A stretch of DNA of 64,000 nt, from positions 372,001 to 436,000 of the forward strand of contig NZ_JAJEJT010000002.1 of the NCBI RefSeq assembly GCF_021390645.1. The letters run 5' to 3'. Position 1 is the first letter of the stretch. Every line of letters starts with the position of its first letter. The notes beneath the pieces were generated by a model, which was not told the origin of the DNA, made no database searches, and saw only the letters and a list, made by a program, of their open reading frames with translations. Position numbers and translations under genes: made by a program. The stretch is from Paraburkholderia flagellata. GTDB taxonomy: Bacteria; Pseudomonadota; Gammaproteobacteria; Burkholderiales; Burkholderiaceae. Shown here one piece after another: positions 9,417 to 18,252 of this stretch.

Positions 9417-10387
9417 TACGGTCTCTCCTTTTCAAATTGCGCATTTCCATGCTGCAGCAGGGTGTCCTCAGTTTTCATCCTTTTCGCGCGCTGGCGGCGC
9501 AACCACGCACTGGATCGTCCGCCGAGCGGCAGTTGCAACTGCGCCTCGGCGAAATCCACTGCATCGAGCAGGCCGTCGAGTGAAATGCCGGTAGGCAGGC
9601 CGCTGCGCTCCGCCATCAGCACAAGGTCTTCGGTTGCGAGGTTGCCCGCCGCACCCGGCGCGAAGGGGCAGCCGCCGATGCCGCCCACGCTGGCGTCGAA
9701 CCGCCGCACGCCAGCTTCGAGTGCTGCCCAGGCGTTTGCCGCGCCGAGGCCGCGTGTGTCGTGCAGGTGCATGGACAACCGTTCTAGCGGCACCACGTCA
9801 CGCAGCGCCGCGATGCGGCGCCGCACTTCACCAGGCGCGGCGGAGCCGATGGTGTCGGCGATGACGACTTCACCTGCATTTGCCGCATGCATGCGGGTGG
9901 CAAGGCGCATGACTTCGCGCAACGGCGTTTCCCCTTCAAAGGGGCAGTCGAACGCAACGGCGACATACGCGCGCGTGCGCAGGCCGAGCGCGTGAGCTTC
10001 GGCCAGCGTCTGCTCGCTCACGCGCAGCGCCTCGTCGAGGCCCATGTTGATGTTCTTGCGGTTCATGGTCTCGGTGGCGGAGAGCACGACCGCGATTTCC
10101 CGTGCGCCGGCGGCGTGGGCGCGCTCCAGTCCCTTGAGGTTGGGCACGAGCACCGAACTGCGCAACTGTGGCCAGCGCGCGACCAGCCTCGGCACGATTT
10201 CGTCCGCGTCGGCCATCTGCGGGACAGCCTTGGGCGAAACGAAGCTCGTTGCTTCCACGCTTCGCACGCCCGCGTTCACCAGGCGTTCGATCAGACCGAG
10301 CTTTGCATCGGTAGAGAGGTGAACGGACTGGTTTTGGAGCCCATCGCGGGGTGAGACGTCAGTGATATGAACGCTGTCCATTGCCAT
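9416..10387 (-). CDS. HMG-CoA lyase-family aldolase
   Basis: A 323-residue DRE-TIM metallolyase. The N-terminus ITDVSPRDGLQN carries the catalytic Arg. SMHLHDTRGLGAANA carries the two metal-binding His residues, and the signature GGIGGCPFAPGAAGN contains the catalytic Cys in the mobile loop. The family cleaves 3-hydroxy-3-methylglutaryl-CoA to acetoacetate and acetyl-CoA. Related enzymes cleave other 3-hydroxyacyl-CoAs, and the upstream CoA-transferase suggests it may use the CoA ester of the operon's substrate. The gene lies 11 bp after the CoA-transferase stop. Confidence 0.9.
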   Translation of the reverse strand: MAMDSVHITDVSPRDGLQNQSVHLSTDAKLGLIERLVNAGVRSVEATSFVSPKAVPQMADADEIVPRLVARWPQLRSSVLVPNLKGLERAHAAGAREIAVVLSATETMNRKNINMGLDEALRVSEQTLAEAHALGLRTRAYVAVAFDCPFEGETPLREVMRLATRMHAANAGEVVIADTIGSAAPGEVRRRIAALRDVVPLERLSMHLHDTRGLGAANAWAALEAGVRRFDASVGGIGGCPFAPGAAGNLATEDLVLMAERSGLPTGISLDGLLDAVDFAEAQLQLPLGGRSSAWLRRQRAKRMKTEDTLLQHGNAQFEKERP

Positions 10388-10398
10388 CTCCGCGATCC

Positions 10399-11595
10399 TT
10401 ACGCGATGGCGCCGGCGGCGCGAAGTTGCTCGATCTTGTTCTCCGGGTAGCCCAGCCAGTCACCCAGGACCGCGGTGGTCTGCTGCCCCAGTCGTGGCGG
10501 AGTGCCATAGCTGCGCGTCTCGGCCGAGGAGAGTTTGATCGGGTTGCCCGGCATGCGCAGGGATTCGCCGTCGGGCAGCGGCACTTCCACGACCATGTCC
10601 CGCGCAAGCACCTGCGGATCCTTGAGCGCCTGCGCAAAGTTGTTCACTGGCCCGCAGGGAATGCGCGCTGCGTTCAATCGCCCAAGCCAGTAGCTGGTGG
10701 AATGCGCGCGCATCGCCTCGGATACGACGGCATCGATTTCGGCCCTGGCTGCAAAACGCGCTGGCTGCTGGAGATACTCGGTCCTGGCCAGGGCGGGCAG
10801 TTTAATACACTCTACGAAGCGCTCGAAGAACGGGTCGCCAATGCAGGCGATGATGACGTGTCCGTCGGAAGTGGGATAGCTGTTATAGGGCACATGAACG
10901 AAATGCCCGTTACCGATGCCTTGCGGTACGTCGCCCGACATGAAGTACATGGTCGCCATGTAGTTGAGCATGGAGATCTGCACGTCGAGCATGGACACGT
11001 CAACATGCTGGCCCTGGCCGGTGCGGTCCCGCTCGAGCAGCGCGGCCAGCACGCCCATGGAGCCAAAAATGCCGCCGCCGAGATCGCCGATGGGGATGCC
11101 ACTGCGCGTCGGCCCAGACTCAGGGGTGCCAGTGATGGACATGCCACCGCCCATGGCCTGAACGACCTGATCGAAGGCGGGGCGTTGCGTGTGAGGCCCC
11201 GTCTGGCCGAAGCCTGTGACCGAGCACGTAACGATGCGTGGATTGATCCGCGCCAGCGAGTCATGGTCAATGCCCAGTCGCGCCGTGACGCCCACGCTGA
11301 AGTTGTCGTACACGACATCGGCACGGCGCACGAGATCGAAGAATACCTCGCGACCGGCGGCGCTCTTCAGATCCACACAGACGCTTTCCTTGTTACGGTT
11401 CAGTGTCAGGAAGTACGCGCCCATGCCGTCATGCGAATACTCGGGATCGTGTTCGAGCAGGCGCCGCGTGCCTTCTCCGCTGACCGGGGGTTCGACCTTG
11501 ATGGTCCGCGCCCCAAGGTCCGCCAGCAGCATCGTTCCATACGGACCCGACAGCATGTGGGTCAAATCCAAAACGGTGATGTGTTCAAGGGCCAA
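10399..11595 (-). CDS. Family III CoA-transferase (CaiB/BaiF)
   Basis: A 398-residue CoA-transferase, first gene of the operon. It has the N-terminal EHITVLDLTHMLSGPYGTMLLADLGA, the LNRNKESVCVDLKS motif, TGFGQTGPHTQRPAFD and the catalytic Asp in IPIGDLGGG. Members move CoA from a donor such as succinyl-CoA to a carboxylic acid without ATP. The start is TTG at 11595 with GGAG 9 bp upstream. A sigma-54 promoter lies 43-58 bp upstream of it. As first gene it probably activates the acid taken up by the porin. Confidence 0.9.
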   Translation of the reverse strand: MALEHITVLDLTHMLSGPYGTMLLADLGARTIKVEPPVSGEGTRRLLEHDPEYSHDGMGAYFLTLNRNKESVCVDLKSAAGREVFFDLVRRADVVYDNFSVGVTARLGIDHDSLARINPRIVTCSVTGFGQTGPHTQRPAFDQVVQAMGGGMSITGTPESGPTRSGIPIGDLGGGIFGSMGVLAALLERDRTGQGQHVDVSMLDVQISMLNYMATMYFMSGDVPQGIGNGHFVHVPYNSYPTSDGHVIIACIGDPFFERFVECIKLPALARTEYLQQPARFAARAEIDAVVSEAMRAHSTSYWLGRLNAARIPCGPVNNFAQALKDPQVLARDMVVEVPLPDGESLRMPGNPIKLSSAETRSYGTPPRLGQQTTAVLGDWLGYPENKIEQLRAAGAIA

Positions 11596-11637
11596 GTTCG
11601 ATGTCTCCAGGGTTCGCTTATGTTTGGAAGCTATAAA

Positions 11638-11653
11638 AGCAAGAGGTGTGCCA
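11638..11653 (-). promoter_or_regulatory. Sigma-54 (-24/-12) promoter of the CoA-transferase operon
   Basis: Read on the minus strand the sequence is TGGCACACCTCTTGCT. It matches the consensus TGGCACRNNNNTTGCW at every fixed position, with GG and GC exactly 10 bp apart. The predicted transcription start is near 11627, about 30 bp before the TTG start. A sigma-54 activator gene is divergent and its likely binding sites are 60-110 bp upstream. Confidence 0.88.
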
Positions 11654-11714
11654 TCTTGATTGTAAGTTCTAAGCCTTTGATTTTATTAATAATCTATGGG
11701 CGTCGCAAATTGCC

Positions 11715-11763
11715 TTGTGTTTCGTGAGACAATCGTGAAACACAAAAACCGTTTCAATGAAAC
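11715..11763. promoter_or_regulatory. Likely enhancer/operator for the PrpR-type activator
   Basis: Two dyads with GTTTC/GAAAC half-sites. The first has 9-bp arms TTGTGTTTC (11715-11723) and GAAACACAA (11737-11745). The second is GTTTCAATGAAAC (11751-11763). PrpR-family enhancers are known to use GTTTC...GAAAC-like dyads. Their distance from the sigma-54 promoter suits looping activation. The second dyad ends 6 bp before the regulator's ATG, so binding would also repress the regulator. Confidence 0.75.
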
Positions 11764-11769
11764 ATTTCC

Positions 11770-13725
11770 ATGCCCCCGATCAAATCTGACTTCGTGCAAA
11801 CAGGGTTGCCGCGCATGTGTTTTCTCGGCTACCGGCAAATCCGCGAACTCGCCATGCCGGTGGTCGCCGAATACGCGGGCATCGCCCATATCGAGCTGGT
11901 GGACGGTTCGTTCGGCGAGGCGCTGGAGATTGCACGGAACCGCATTGACCATTCGGCTGTCGACGTGTTCGTGAGTGCTGGCTCCAACGCCGCGATCCTG
12001 CGCGCGGGCCTGCAAACCCCAGTGGCCACCATCCAGCTCAGTGGATTTGACTTGTTGCAGGCTCTCATCAAGGCGAGGAGCATTGCGGCTCGCGTGGGTA
12101 TCGTGATGTACGGCGAGACGATCCCCGAACTGGAGGCGGTCAAGGACCTGCTGAACATTGAGATAAGCCAGCACGCGTATCAGACCGCGGAAGATGCGCG
12201 CCTGTGTTTCGAAGCGCTGCGCCGCGCCGGCTTTGAAGTAATCGTGGGTTCGAGCCTGGTGGTGGAACTTGCCGAGGAAGCTGGTTTGCATGGCTTGCTG
12301 GCTTATTCGCTCGCCAGTATTCGCAAGGCGTTCGACGACGCTCTGGAACTGGCGCGCATGGCGCGTCTGGAGGCCGGCCGCTATGAGCAGCTCCACAGCG
12401 TGCTGCATAACCTTCAGGACGCCGTCGTCGCGGTGGACCGCCAGGACCGCATCATCGCCATCAATCCGCCGATGCAGCACTTGCTCGGCGATCCCGGTCA
12501 GCCCCTGGTGGGCGAATTGTTGCAAACGCTCGAACCCGCCTTGTCGTTGCGTTCTACTCTCGAGAGCGGGCGCCAGGATCGGGCTGTGGCGCTGCGATTT
12601 GGCCAGCACGACTGGGTGGCCCATCGCACGCCGATCCGCGAGCACGGCGAAATCGTCGGCGCCGCACTCACGCTCTACGATGCGCGCAATATCGAGGCTG
12701 CCGATACGAGCCTGCGGGTGTTGCAGCGCCGTCGGCAATACGCGGCCAGGCACAGCTTCGACAGCATGATCGGAACAAGCGCCGAGCTGCGCGACGCTAT
12801 TGCCAGTGCGCGCCGTTTCGCGCTCACGGACCTGAACGTACTCATTACCGGTGAAAGCGGTGTAGGCAAGGAGGTTTTCGCCCAGGCCATTCACAACGAC
12901 GGCGCTCGCGCCGGTCGGCCGTTCGTCGCCGTCAATTGCGCCTCGTTCCCGGAATCGTTGCTCGAGAGCGAACTTTTCGGCTACGACGAAGGGGCCTTCA
13001 CGGGCTCGCGCCGCGGCGGCAAGCGAGGGCTGTTCGAGGCGGCGCACACAGGCACGCTGTTTCTGGACGAGATCGGGGACATGCCTTTGCCATTGCAAAC
13101 GCGCCTTCTACGCGTGCTGCAGGAACGAGAATTCATGCGCCTCGGCGGAACGGCGCCGATCCCGATCGACGTGCGCGTGATCGCGGCTACCCATCAACCG
13201 TTGGCCGAGTTGATCGAGCAACGCCGGTTTCGACAGGACCTGTACTACCGGCTCAATACCTTGCGCCTTGCACTGCCGCCGCTTCGCGCCCGCCGCGAGG
13301 ATATTAGCCCGCTAGTTACGCCTGTCGTGGCGCGCTGCCTCAAACATCTGGGCTCGACGCTCGACGTGCAGCACGCACTCGCTCCGCTCATGGAGCGGCT
13401 CACGGCCTACGACTGGCCAGGTAACGTGCGCGAACTGGAAAACCTTGCGGAGCGTATTGCTGTGTTTCTCCTGCAATATGCGAAGCTGCAGGACGTGCAA
13501 TATGACGCGCTAAGACGTGATTGCCCCGAACTGTTCCCCGCGGGTGAGACGCTTTCTTTTCCTGCTGGATCTGGTGCACCTGATCACGTAGAACGCGTGC
13601 GCGAGGCCATGCGCACAGCTGGCGGGCATCGCGGAGAGGCGGCGAGAAAGCTTGGTGTGAGCCGCTCCACACTGTGGCGCTGGCTGCAGGAACTGGACCT
13701 GCAGGCGTCACCGCCGGCCGGTTGA
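11770..13725 (+). CDS. PrpR-type sigma-54-dependent transcriptional activator
   Basis: A 651-residue enhancer-binding protein. Residues 1-190 look like the PrpR_N sensor domain (GYRQIRELAMPVVAEYAG, SAGSNAAILR). A PAS-like region follows near 215-290 (LQDAVVAVDRQDRIIAINPP). The AAA+ domain has Walker A GESGVGKE, the sigma-54 contact loop GAFTGS and Walker B LFLDEIGDM. A Fis-type HTH closes the protein (GGHRGEAARKLGVSRSTLWRWL). PrpR_N domains sense small acids such as 2-methylcitrate; the ligand here is unknown. It is divergent from the operon it should control. There is no strong ribosome site before the ATG, and a dyad sits there instead. Confidence 0.92.
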   Translation: MPPIKSDFVQTGLPRMCFLGYRQIRELAMPVVAEYAGIAHIELVDGSFGEALEIARNRIDHSAVDVFVSAGSNAAILRAGLQTPVATIQLSGFDLLQALIKARSIAARVGIVMYGETIPELEAVKDLLNIEISQHAYQTAEDARLCFEALRRAGFEVIVGSSLVVELAEEAGLHGLLAYSLASIRKAFDDALELARMARLEAGRYEQLHSVLHNLQDAVVAVDRQDRIIAINPPMQHLLGDPGQPLVGELLQTLEPALSLRSTLESGRQDRAVALRFGQHDWVAHRTPIREHGEIVGAALTLYDARNIEAADTSLRVLQRRRQYAARHSFDSMIGTSAELRDAIASARRFALTDLNVLITGESGVGKEVFAQAIHNDGARAGRPFVAVNCASFPESLLESELFGYDEGAFTGSRRGGKRGLFEAAHTGTLFLDEIGDMPLPLQTRLLRVLQEREFMRLGGTAPIPIDVRVIAATHQPLAELIEQRRFRQDLYYRLNTLRLALPPLRARREDISPLVTPVVARCLKHLGSTLDVQHALAPLMERLTAYDWPGNVRELENLAERIAVFLLQYAKLQDVQYDALRRDCPELFPAGETLSFPAGSGAPDHVERVREAMRTAGGHRGEAARKLGVSRSTLWRWLQELDLQASPPAG

Positions 13726-13770
13726 CTGCCGGGCGGGCAAATCGGTCTTCAACAGCGCGGCCCGATTCGT

Positions 13771-15912
13771 TCAGGCCGCTTCCTCACGATAAAACGCTGG
13801 CGTGTCCCCGCTGCGCCCACGCAGCGATTCTGGCGGCGCGAAACGCGGCCCACAGGCGGCGGCCAGTGCATCGCAGGCGCGAATGAAGTTGTCCGGGCCG
13901 ATGGTCTCGATCAATGACAGCGGCCCCCCGGTCCATGCCGGAAACCCGAGACCCAGGAGGGCGCCGATATCGGCGTCCGCCGGCGCGTTGATCACGCCTT
14001 CGTCGAGGCAACGCACGCTTTCCAGCGCCTGGATATACAGCAGACGTTGCTTGACGTTCTCCACGTCAGGCTGGACTGCGGCGGGCGGATACACCGTTGA
14101 CAGGCCGGTCCAGAGTCGCTTGCGGCTCGCGGCTGGGTAATCGTAAAACCCGGCGCCACGCTTGCGGCCAGTCCTGCCGAGCGCATTCATTCGCTCGATC
14201 ACCGGCCGCGCGTGACTGCGCAGGAATCTCTCATCGAGTCCGTCAGCGCTGGCCTGGTCGACGACGTGCTGCTGGAGATCCAACGACACTTCATCCAGCA
14301 CGGCAAGCGGGCTTGCAGCCATGCCAGCCATGCGGGCGGCGTTCTCGATCAATGCCGGACTCACGCCTTCCGCGAGCATTGCCATCGCCTCGTCCACATA
14401 GGTGCAGAAGATGCGGCTGGTAAAGAAACCTGGCGAATCGTTGACCACGATCGAAGTCTTGCCGAGCAGCCGGGCGAGGTCCATCGAGCGCGCCAGTGTC
14501 TCTTGCGAAGTCTGCGCACCCAAGATGATCTCGAGCAGCGGCATGCGCTCGACCGGGGAGAAAAAATGCATGCCGATAAAGCGCCCGGGCCGGTCGGAAC
14601 TGCCTGCGAGGCCAGTAATGGGCAGCGTTGACGTGTTGGATGCCAGGATCGCGTTGTCATTGAGCACCTCGCAGACGCGGCCGAGTACGTCGGACTTGAC
14701 TGCCCGGTTTTCGAAGACAGCTTCGATCACGAAATCGCAGTCCTGCAGATCGTGGTAACGAGCGGTAGCGCAGATCAATGCTTCGCAGCGTGTCGCCGCC
14801 TCTTCGCCGCCTGCGCGCCGGGCGACGTCCACTGCGCGTGCCTTGCCCACGTCCGCCTGCTCCTGCGAAACTTCGAGCAGCACGACAGGCAGTCCTGCAT
14901 GCGCGGCCGAGTAGGCAATCCCCACTCCCATCATGCCGGCGCCGAGGACGCCGAGCTTCGTGACTTGCGTCACGGGAACGCCGGACGGACGGTGCGCGAG
15001 TCGCTCATAGCGCTTGCGATTGACGAACTGCGTGCGAATCATGTTGCGCGCCACGGGATTCGTCGTGAGTTGCGAGAAGTAGCGGCCCTCGACCGCCATA
15101 CCTCGATCGAACGGTAATTGTGTCCCCTCGTAGACTGCGGACAGTATCGCGAGTGGCGCCGGATAGTTGTCCTGAGTGCGGCTGCGAATCTGGGCGATAC
15201 CTGCATAAAAACTGCGAGACGCATGCTCCGCCAGCGCGCCCGCGCCGTTCGGGATGCGCCAGCTCTTCTGGTCCCACGGCTGCATCGCAGTGCGATTGGC
15301 CAGCACCCAGCGACGGGCGTGTTCGATGACCTCGGCGTGTGGCGTGACCGCGTCGACGATGCCCAGTTCGAGCGCATGTGCCGCCGACACCGGATTGCCA
15401 TCGAGGAGCAGTGGCAGGGCGGTTTCGATACCGAGCATCCGGGGCAAGCGTTGCGTGCCGCCGCAGACGGGCAGCAGACCTGCCTTGACGTCGGGCAGGC
15501 CGACGATGCTGGCAGGGTCATCGGAGATGACGCGGTAGTGACATGCGAGACACAATTCCAGTCCGGCACCTAGCGCGGCGCCGCGGATAGCCGCAGCGAA
15601 CGGCTTGCCGCCAGTTTCCATGCGACGCATGTAGCGGTTTGAGGTATCGAAGTTCGGCGTAGCCGGTAGACCGGCGACGACGGCGGCATCGAGGGCCGCG
15701 CACAACGCTTCGAGATCGACGCCAGCCATGAAGCCGTCCTTGCCAGAAGTGATCACCGCACCGACGACTGCCGGGTCTTGCAGGATAAGCTCGACCGCTG
15801 CTTGCAACTGCTGCGCGAGCTCGCGGGTGTACACGTTGACCGGCAGGTCGGGGCAGTCGATGGTGACAAGGGCGACGCCCTGTGCGTCCACCGTCAGGAA
15901 TATTGTGTCCAT
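13771..15912 (-). CDS. FadJ-like enoyl-CoA hydratase / 3-hydroxyacyl-CoA dehydrogenase
   Basis: A 713-residue bifunctional beta-oxidation protein. The crotonase domain (1-190) has an oxyanion-hole motif (MAGVDLEALC) and GAALGAGLELCLACHYRV. After a linker comes the NAD domain starting LGVLGAGMMGVGIAYSAAHAG near 320, then NTSTLPITGLA, FIGMHFFSPVERMPLLEI and the C-terminal helical domains. It hydrates enoyl-CoAs and oxidises the 3-hydroxyacyl-CoA with NAD. It lies 34 bp downstream of a thiolase gene in one operon. A second FadJ-like gene lies in the same regulon at 28227, suggesting two chain-shortening rounds of different specificity. Confidence 0.92.
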   Translation of the reverse strand: MDTIFLTVDAQGVALVTIDCPDLPVNVYTRELAQQLQAAVELILQDPAVVGAVITSGKDGFMAGVDLEALCAALDAAVVAGLPATPNFDTSNRYMRRMETGGKPFAAAIRGAALGAGLELCLACHYRVISDDPASIVGLPDVKAGLLPVCGGTQRLPRMLGIETALPLLLDGNPVSAAHALELGIVDAVTPHAEVIEHARRWVLANRTAMQPWDQKSWRIPNGAGALAEHASRSFYAGIAQIRSRTQDNYPAPLAILSAVYEGTQLPFDRGMAVEGRYFSQLTTNPVARNMIRTQFVNRKRYERLAHRPSGVPVTQVTKLGVLGAGMMGVGIAYSAAHAGLPVVLLEVSQEQADVGKARAVDVARRAGGEEAATRCEALICATARYHDLQDCDFVIEAVFENRAVKSDVLGRVCEVLNDNAILASNTSTLPITGLAGSSDRPGRFIGMHFFSPVERMPLLEIILGAQTSQETLARSMDLARLLGKTSIVVNDSPGFFTSRIFCTYVDEAMAMLAEGVSPALIENAARMAGMAASPLAVLDEVSLDLQQHVVDQASADGLDERFLRSHARPVIERMNALGRTGRKRGAGFYDYPAASRKRLWTGLSTVYPPAAVQPDVENVKQRLLYIQALESVRCLDEGVINAPADADIGALLGLGFPAWTGGPLSLIETIGPDNFIRACDALAAACGPRFAPPESLRGRSGDTPAFYREEAA

Positions 15913-15946
15913 GTTCGTCGGTAGTTAGAGGGATCGCGAAAGGGCG

Positions 15947-17152
15947 TCAGATGCGCTCGATCAATGTGGCTGTGGCCTGGCCAGCGGCGGCACAGAGTGT
16001 GACGATGCCGCGCTGCAGTCCCCGCCGCTCAAGTTCGTCCAGCAGCGTGCCAAGCAGAATCGCGCCGGTCGCGCCGAGCGGATGTCCTAGCGCGATTGCG
16101 CCACCGTTGACATTTAACCTGTCGGCGCCGATGTCGAAGGCCCGCTGGTAGGCTAGTGGCACGACGGAAAACGCCTCATTGACTTCAAAGAGGTCAATGT
16201 CCGAAATGGCGAGGCCACAGCGCGCCAGCAGCTTGCGGGTCACGGGTACAGGGCCGCCCAGATTCAGGATGGGACTCGTGGCGAGCGAGCTGAAATGGCG
16301 CAACCGCGCGCGCGGCTTGAGCCCGTTGCGCTCACCAAAGCCCCGGCTGCCGACGAGCACCGCGGCAGCGCCATCGACAATCGCGCTGGAGTTGCCGCTG
16401 GTGTGCACGTGCGAGATACCCTCAAGACCGGGATAGTGGCGTAGCGCGATCGCTTCGAAGCCTTGCTTGCCGGCAGTGGTGAACGCAGGAGCAAGCTTGC
16501 CGAGGTCTGCACTGGTGGTACCGGGACGAATGGCCTCGTCGTCGGCGAGGACAATCTCGTCGAGCATGTTGCGCACGGGAATCAGGGACCTGGAAAAATA
16601 GCCCGCGGCGCGGGCATGGGCGGCCCTGCGTTGGCTCTCCACTGCGTAGGTGTCGACGTCCTCGCGCGTCAGGCCTTCCAGCGAGGCGATCAGGTCAGCC
16701 GCAACCCCGTTGGGCATGTAGGGAAAGCGGCGCGTGATAGCAGGGTCCGTATAGATGGCTCCCCCATCGGAGCCGATCGGCACGCGCGACATCGACTCGA
16801 CGCCGCCGCCAATCGCGGCGTCGATCAGACCCGCCATGACCGCAGCTGCGGCCTGATTGACGGTATCTAGGCCGGAGACACAAAAACGGTTGAGCTGATA
16901 GCCCGGCACGGTGTCGCCATAGTCTGCGGCGAGGATCGCGGTGCGAGCAAGGTCTGCGCCCTGTTCGCCGAGCGGCATCACCACACCAAGGCCGACTTCC
17001 TCGATCAGCCGTGGATCGAAATCGTTGCGATCGCGTAGTGCCTTGAGCGTTTGTGCGGCGAGCGATACCGGCGTGATCTCGTGGAGTGCGCCGGTATTGC
17101 GTCCCTTGCCGCGCGGCGTGCGCACGGCGTCGTACAGATAAGCGTCGTTCAT
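15947..17152 (-). CDS. Acetyl-CoA acetyltransferase / 3-ketoacyl-CoA thiolase
   Basis: A 401-residue thiolase. The nucleophilic Cys is in LNRFCVSGLDTVNQAAA, followed by GGVESMSRVP, NVNGGAIALGHPLGATGA with the catalytic His, and the C-terminal Cys in TLCAAAGQATATLIERI. It cleaves 3-ketoacyl-CoA with CoA. I placed the start at the ATG at 17152, where thiolase homology begins (MNDAYLYDAVRTPRGKG). The frame stays open for 450 bp upstream, but that part is not protein-like and contains the regulatory inverted repeat. It is the first gene of the thiolase-FadJ operon. Confidence 0.92.
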   Translation of the reverse strand: MNDAYLYDAVRTPRGKGRNTGALHEITPVSLAAQTLKALRDRNDFDPRLIEEVGLGVVMPLGEQGADLARTAILAADYGDTVPGYQLNRFCVSGLDTVNQAAAAVMAGLIDAAIGGGVESMSRVPIGSDGGAIYTDPAITRRFPYMPNGVAADLIASLEGLTREDVDTYAVESQRRAAHARAAGYFSRSLIPVRNMLDEIVLADDEAIRPGTTSADLGKLAPAFTTAGKQGFEAIALRHYPGLEGISHVHTSGNSSAIVDGAAAVLVGSRGFGERNGLKPRARLRHFSSLATSPILNLGGPVPVTRKLLARCGLAISDIDLFEVNEAFSVVPLAYQRAFDIGADRLNVNGGAIALGHPLGATGAILLGTLLDELERRGLQRGIVTLCAAAGQATATLIERI

Positions 17153-17307
17153 CGTGATCGAATGGGGAGAGTAGCGAGATGTCGCCTGGAGCCGTCGCGG
17201 CGGATTCAGTGCCGGCTTGCATGGCACGGCGGGATCGTTACCCGGCGAACCAGAAAACCGCGCATTGGCATGGCGATCCGAAGCAAGTATGGCGAGCGCT
17301 TGTTCCG

Positions 17308-17406
17308 GGCGCCTCGTTCGATGGGATGAATTCGGAGCACCGCGTAAACGGTTCTCCGCGGGCAGACTGTGCAGGAGCAAGAATTCATCCCATCGAACGA
17401 GGCGCC
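17308..17406. promoter_or_regulatory. Paired inverted operator A between thiolase and SDR operons
   Basis: Two perfect 26-bp inverted arms (17308-17333 and 17381-17406) are separated by 47 bp in the middle of a divergent promoter region. Each arm holds the core TTCGATGGGATGAATTC or its complement. Relatives of the same 22-bp element occur, also as inverted pairs, at 21322-21401 and 27954-28070. It is most simply a pair of binding sites for an activator of both divergent operons; the MalT-type regulator at 22674 is the candidate. Confidence 0.75.
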
Positions 17407-17469
17407 ATCCCGCGCGGAATTCCATAATGCCTCGGGCCAATCCGGCAATCACGACCAGGGGAGAATGGG

Positions 17470-18231
17470 ATGTTCGACGATCTGCGCGGTAAGCGAGCCC
17501 TGGTGACAGGTGCCTTCGGCGGACTGGGCAGTCATTTCGCGAAGGTGCTGGCCGGGGCCGGCGTTCGCGTCGCGCTGGCTGGACGTCGAATCGAGGCGGC
17601 CAGGCCAATCGCTGCCCAAATCGAGCAGGATGGCGGGACGGCCTGCGTCGTTCCCATGGATGTCACAAGCGCCGCTTCGATTACTGACGCCTTCGATGCG
17701 GCGGAATCGCAGCTTGGCGGCTCAATGCAAATCGTCGTCAACAACGCAGGCATTGCGGTGACACGCCCCGCTGCGGCGTGTGAAGAGCACGAATGGCAGA
17801 GCGTCATCGACGTGAATCTCAACGGCGCGTGGCGTGTCGCGCAAGCTGCGGGGCAGCGCATGATTGCGCAAGGCGGAGGATCGATCATCAGCATCGCCTC
17901 GATCCTTGGACTGCGGGTAGCACAGCAGGTGCCGGCCTATGCCGCCGCCAAAGCCGGATTGATCCATCTGACGCAGGCCCTCGCTCTCGAATGGGCCCGG
18001 CATGGCGTCCGGGTCAACGCGCTCGCGCCGGGCTACATCGAAACCGAACTCAATCGCGACTTCTTTGCAAGCGAAGCCGGGCAGGCGCTGATTCGCCGTG
18101 TGCCGCAACGCCGGATTGGACAGCCTGAGCATCTCGACGGAGCGTTGCTCCTGATGGCCTCCGATGCGGCGACGTTCATGACCGGCGCTGTGCTTGCTAT
18201 CGACGGCGGTCATCTCGTTTCTTCTCTCTGA
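17470..18231 (+). CDS. Short-chain dehydrogenase/reductase
   Basis: A 253-residue classical SDR. The cofactor motif TGAFGGLGSHFAKVLAGAG lies near residues 12-30, followed by VNNAGIA and the catalytic Ser in SIISIASILG. The catalytic YAAAK follows, and the chain ends in the family tail LAIDGGHLV. It oxidises or reduces a hydroxyl/keto group with NAD(P); an Arg-Arg after the second strand (AGRRIEAA) suits NADP. It starts an operon with the APH kinase (21-bp gap) and is preceded by a GGGGAGA ribosome site. It probably handles a ring or chain hydroxyl of the regulon's substrate. Confidence 0.92.
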   Translation: MFDDLRGKRALVTGAFGGLGSHFAKVLAGAGVRVALAGRRIEAARPIAAQIEQDGGTACVVPMDVTSAASITDAFDAAESQLGGSMQIVVNNAGIAVTRPAAACEEHEWQSVIDVNLNGAWRVAQAAGQRMIAQGGGSIISIASILGLRVAQQVPAYAAAKAGLIHLTQALALEWARHGVRVNALAPGYIETELNRDFFASEAGQALIRRVPQRRIGQPEHLDGALLLMASDAATFMTGAVLAIDGGHLVSSL

Positions 18232-18252
18232 CACCCCAGTAGACGCTAGACC

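Noticed and set aside
17200..17213. Minus-strand GGCAC...GC before the thiolase gene
   Set aside because: The -12 part is CCGC rather than TTGC; probably chance in GC-rich DNA.
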